From Lethocerus indicus (lineage: Eukaryota > Arthropoda > Insecta > Hemiptera > Belostomatidae): DNA of 64,000 nt. The translations under genes and the position numbers were made by a program. The notes under the pieces were generated by a model that was not told the origin of the DNA, searched no databases, and saw nothing but the letters and a program-made list of their open reading frames with translations. Every line of letters begins with the position of its first letter. The first letter of the stretch is position 1. The DNA is taken from NCBI GenBank assembly GCA_019843655.1, contig JACDQD010000003.1, positions 13,890,925 through 13,954,924 of the forward strand, given 5' to 3'. Below, in pieces: positions 60,786-64,000 of this stretch.

Positions 60786-63700
60786 GAATAAGGCGTAATA
60801 AAAATATAAATGCTCTCGGGTCTGAAGGTGTCGTAAATTTTAAAATGTTCCTAGGACTCCGGGGTCGTGGAAAAACAGAAATATTGCCTTGTCGGAACAT
60901 GCATATCATACCGGGAAGAAAGGAGGATAAAAATCTACGTCATAATGAATTATAGGACTTTACGACCGAGGTATCTCTTCCTGAAAATTAGACCATTATA
61001 GCTGTTAGAAATTAACGTGCGTACAGAACAAATTATTTCAGCGTGTCAATCCATAGTCGAAATGAGTTTAGATGAAGTTTACTTTCATAATTTCATAAAT
61101 CGATGAAACATCACATTAATTCATTCTCCGGCCTTCCCAAATTAGATTTCGTTATTAAATTGTCATTCCTAAGCCTGAGTCATTCATAAACATATAAATG
61201 ATGTTCATTTCAAATAGTATAATAGCTATTAGCTAAACTATTAATTCTGCACTTAATATCGAGTACAAGAAATTCCTTTTCTGGTCATTTTTTGTGTAGA
61301 AGAGATATTTAAAATCCTTCGCTACCGCGATGTATCTGAAACAATTGAGCTTTAAATTCATATATGTGACTAAATTCCGGCCAACTAGACAAGTGAGATA
61401 AGGCCGTCGAGAGTCGAGAACTTATTTACATTTCGACTCTCCGCCGCTCGCATTTATTTGCTAATGGGGCGCTATGAAGAATTGCCGGCGTCTCCAGCGT
61501 GTACTCCTCTTTAAAATATAAACAAGTTACGAAAACTGATTTATCGCCCGACCTAAATGGAAGGCGTGAGGGGTAGAGGAAGATTAATGTCGGATCTGTC
61601 TCCCAAACAGCCGCCCCTTTCCTCGGGCCTAATTTAGCTGGCCCAAAGACTTAAATGATAATTTTTTTCACATTTACGACGGAAATGAAAGCTTACACAA
61701 TCATTCCGGCCGCTTTCTGGTTCGAATCGTTCTGGCCTTATGCCAGAGGTGCAGGATGCCTCTGACACCCGGAGTGTGTGGGAACCTCACTAATCTATTC
61801 ACCGAATTCTACTGACCATATAGTATAGAATGGAGTGCAAGTGGAGACTATAGTAATCTAAGGTGTATTAAATTTAAAATTTAATAGTCCAAAATGCAAT
61901 TTTCTAATACAATCAATTAAGAAAGCCTTAAAAACAAATCTACGTACCTGGACATAGGTGCGCCTGGCTTAGGTCGGACTAAGAGAAGCTTAATATTCAA
62001 AGAGGTTATAATTACCCAACCACAATAACAACCACAATTCTGCTAATGGTGAAAGGACAGCATATATTCGCAAATTATCTAAGACGAAAAATGTACCCTA
62101 CTTGATTTCGAGCAATTAGCTTTCACGGGAGTGATTTCAACCGGAGGGAATAAAGGTTACGGGGCAAAGGTGGGAATTAATAAGGGAAGGTTGGCTCTCA
62201 TTTGGCTCACTTGTTGAACAAAGTAAAGCCCAAAATATAATTTCCAGTAGGAAACAGGGAGGGGTCCTGAAACCAAGCTATGCTGAAACTTTTTGACGGC
62301 CAGATTTCAACCGACTCCGCACTTTTGTACACGAGTTACATAAATTAAATTTCGAGAAAGTTTGACGCCAACCGTAAAAGTCTCACGACGCTCAGTACTA
62401 AAATCTGGCGCGACCGTTTCACCAATAAAATATGACTTCTAATACTTTCATGGTATTCTATTTTTGTTCTAATCCACAACTAAACTCATAATTATTTGGA
62501 ACAGGGGCGAAATCTGCGCCGGATTTACCTGGAGGTCAAATTCTGAATATAAACCGAATGAAATAAATAAATGTACAATTACTGATAGTAAATATTACAA
62601 TTTAGCACCATGTATCTGGTGCTGTATAGCATTCCTTTTACGGTTTTCTAAGCATGAAATAAAATGACCATTAGGAATTCGTACGGATTTCATAGAATTA
62701 TGACTTATTCCGTTTACATTATCACATATTATTATGTAGCTTTCCATATTACCATAACATTGTGAACAATAAAAGTATATTTATTCTCAATGCTAATCTC
62801 TAATACATAAATATAGAAAGGCCCATGGCCCGATATGCATGTGTCAAATAAAATTTGTGTATCGTCTAAGATGTATATTTAAAGAAAAATAATGTATTTG
62901 TATTTTTATTTGCGCAATGGCATCAAGAGATGCTGGAAGAGCAGGTGTTCTACCGCTTTAACCGCTTTATTGAATTTATTAATTAAGAGAGGCGAATTGA
63001 ACGAGTTTTTGCTAGAATTCCTCCAGTGATGACCTAGATTGCTTTTTATGAGTGATGACATTAATAAGAAAAAAAAGTGTCCCACATCCTCCGGCAATAA
63101 ACTCCGTCAGAAACTTTTCATTAAACCCTTCTGAATGGGAAACAGCCCTAAGTTATATCAATCGCCAACTAGAAGATTAGCGAGGAAAATATTAAATGAA
63201 CAATAATATTTTCAAAAAGGCCTCCTTAATGGACCAATCATAAATATATTTTCGTTCTTCGCATACTAATTAAGTAGTGCGAAGTTATACAATCAATCAT
63301 AAAAAAATGAACAACGAAATTAAGAGAGCAATTTTTTATATTCAAAGGTTCCTGTTGACATATACTGATGAAATCTGTTCAATAACCCTATTCAGGGGTT
63401 TACTCGTGGTTTACTCCCTCATATTTTTCACATATGTTAAATCCCTTCCATTTATTTATTTCAACAGAATTGATAACTACTGAAGAATATCAGTTTTATA
63501 GAGATAAATGCAAGAATCACTGCTCTCTTCTCATAGAGTACTAGTGTGCCCGAAAACAAAAGGAAGAACCCTAGTGGGAAATTAATAGGCCCTTGTCGCA
63601 GTAGATCTCATACGAGTAAAAGAAAATATTTTCGTCCACGTTAAACTTATTGTAAACAATGAAGAAGTTTCATGTAAGACATACGTTTGCACTTGACTAT

Positions 63701-64000
63701 TGAAAATTGGAACGTTTAGTAATAACTCTGCTTTCTGATGCTCCACATTGCTGTACAACATTTTACAATTTTCTTACAACAAGAAGCGTAATTCATTATT
63801 CGTCTAAATGAATGTGCTAAAATCTGGCGCTAGGAAACTCCCTAAAAAGAATTTTAATTTACGATACCGCAGTAATATTTTCAAAATTCAGGAAGATGCT
63901 CGCACGGACAATTAACTCAAAAATACATTTGGTGACGACGACAATTCAATGGGAAACTAAAACAAATAATTAATTAATTCCCGCTTAATGTTGGGCACAT

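Larger units (their letters stand above)
57087..64000. other. AT-rich stretch to the window end
   Basis: No gene recognised. GC-richer islands at about 57780-57900, 58270-58420, 59140-59400 and 61380-61640. Frames are at most 82 codons; those at 60589-60955 run through a purine tract. A homeodomain-site run at 58451, paired E-boxes at 57897 and GGTTCGAATCG at 61725 are noted separately. Confidence 0.5.

Noticed and set aside
60589..60955. Lys/Arg/Glu-rich frames
   Set aside because: Composition artefact of the purine tract at 60709-60785.
61700..61770. GGTTCGAATCG followed by small inverted repeats as a tRNA
   Set aside because: No box A upstream and the cloverleaf cannot be drawn; the AGAGG/CCTCT repeat is too short to mean much.
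1..64000. CRISPR array, prokaryotic operon, rRNA, or known insect microRNAs
   Set aside because: No regularly spaced direct repeats, no clustered genes with ribosome binding sites, no rRNA signature, and no recognised microRNA sequence such as let-7, miR-10 or iab-4 was seen.

Overview
This window looks like a gene-poor stretch of a eukaryotic nuclear genome, most likely an arthropod (probably an insect). The evidence is an AT-rich background broken by many 200-600 bp GC-richer islands in which CpG is not visibly depleted, long (TA)n, (TG)n and pyrimidine-tract microsatellites, no prokaryote-style gene packing, and relics of eukaryotic transposons (a hAT-type terminus, tRNA-derived SINE-like fragments, and a 3.9 kb element with long inverted repeats). 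The insect assignment is inference. I found no rRNA, intact tRNA, known microRNA or recognisable conserved protein domain. The longest open frames (about 200, 168 and 143 codons) match no family I know, and most sit in low-complexity or stop-poor DNA.

Layout. 1-10138 is intergenic DNA with a (TA)31 array, GC-richer islands at about 2440-4720 and 7780-8240, a hairpin copy at 6344-6394 and two Grainyhead-type palindromes 42 bp apart at 7741-7791. 10139-14062 is a candidate mobile element: two diverged arms of about 0.6-0.7 kb in inverted orientation around about 2.6 kb of non-coding centre, each arm carrying the same 55-bp hairpin. 14063-25500 has SINE-like fragments, G-quadruplex motifs at 16681 and 21670 and skewed C-rich or pyrimidine tracts. 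25500-41600 is mostly featureless, apart from short hairpins, another SINE-like fragment and one candidate exon at 35197-35661 whose frame opens exactly at a strong splice-acceptor-like sequence. 41600-42600 holds what I consider the best signal: a composite module duplicated about 470 bp apart, with 30-, 15- and 14-bp blocks kept identical while the spacers changed length. It contains octamer, E-box, forkhead and GATA-like motifs. 42600-64000 has a hAT-type terminus at 43295, microsatellites at 52.5-52.9 kb, a run of homeodomain-type TAATTA sites at 58451, a tandem forkhead-like repeat at 55419, and another acceptor-led short open frame at 56971.

Reading. The simplest interpretation is intergenic or intronic DNA, possibly a regulatory desert of a developmental gene lying outside the window. 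That is inference: no neighbouring gene is visible to anchor it. The two things most worth testing are the duplicated octamer module, and the dispersed hairpin family (core ACGGCGCTGATACTA) found at six or more places including both arms of the inverted-repeat element.
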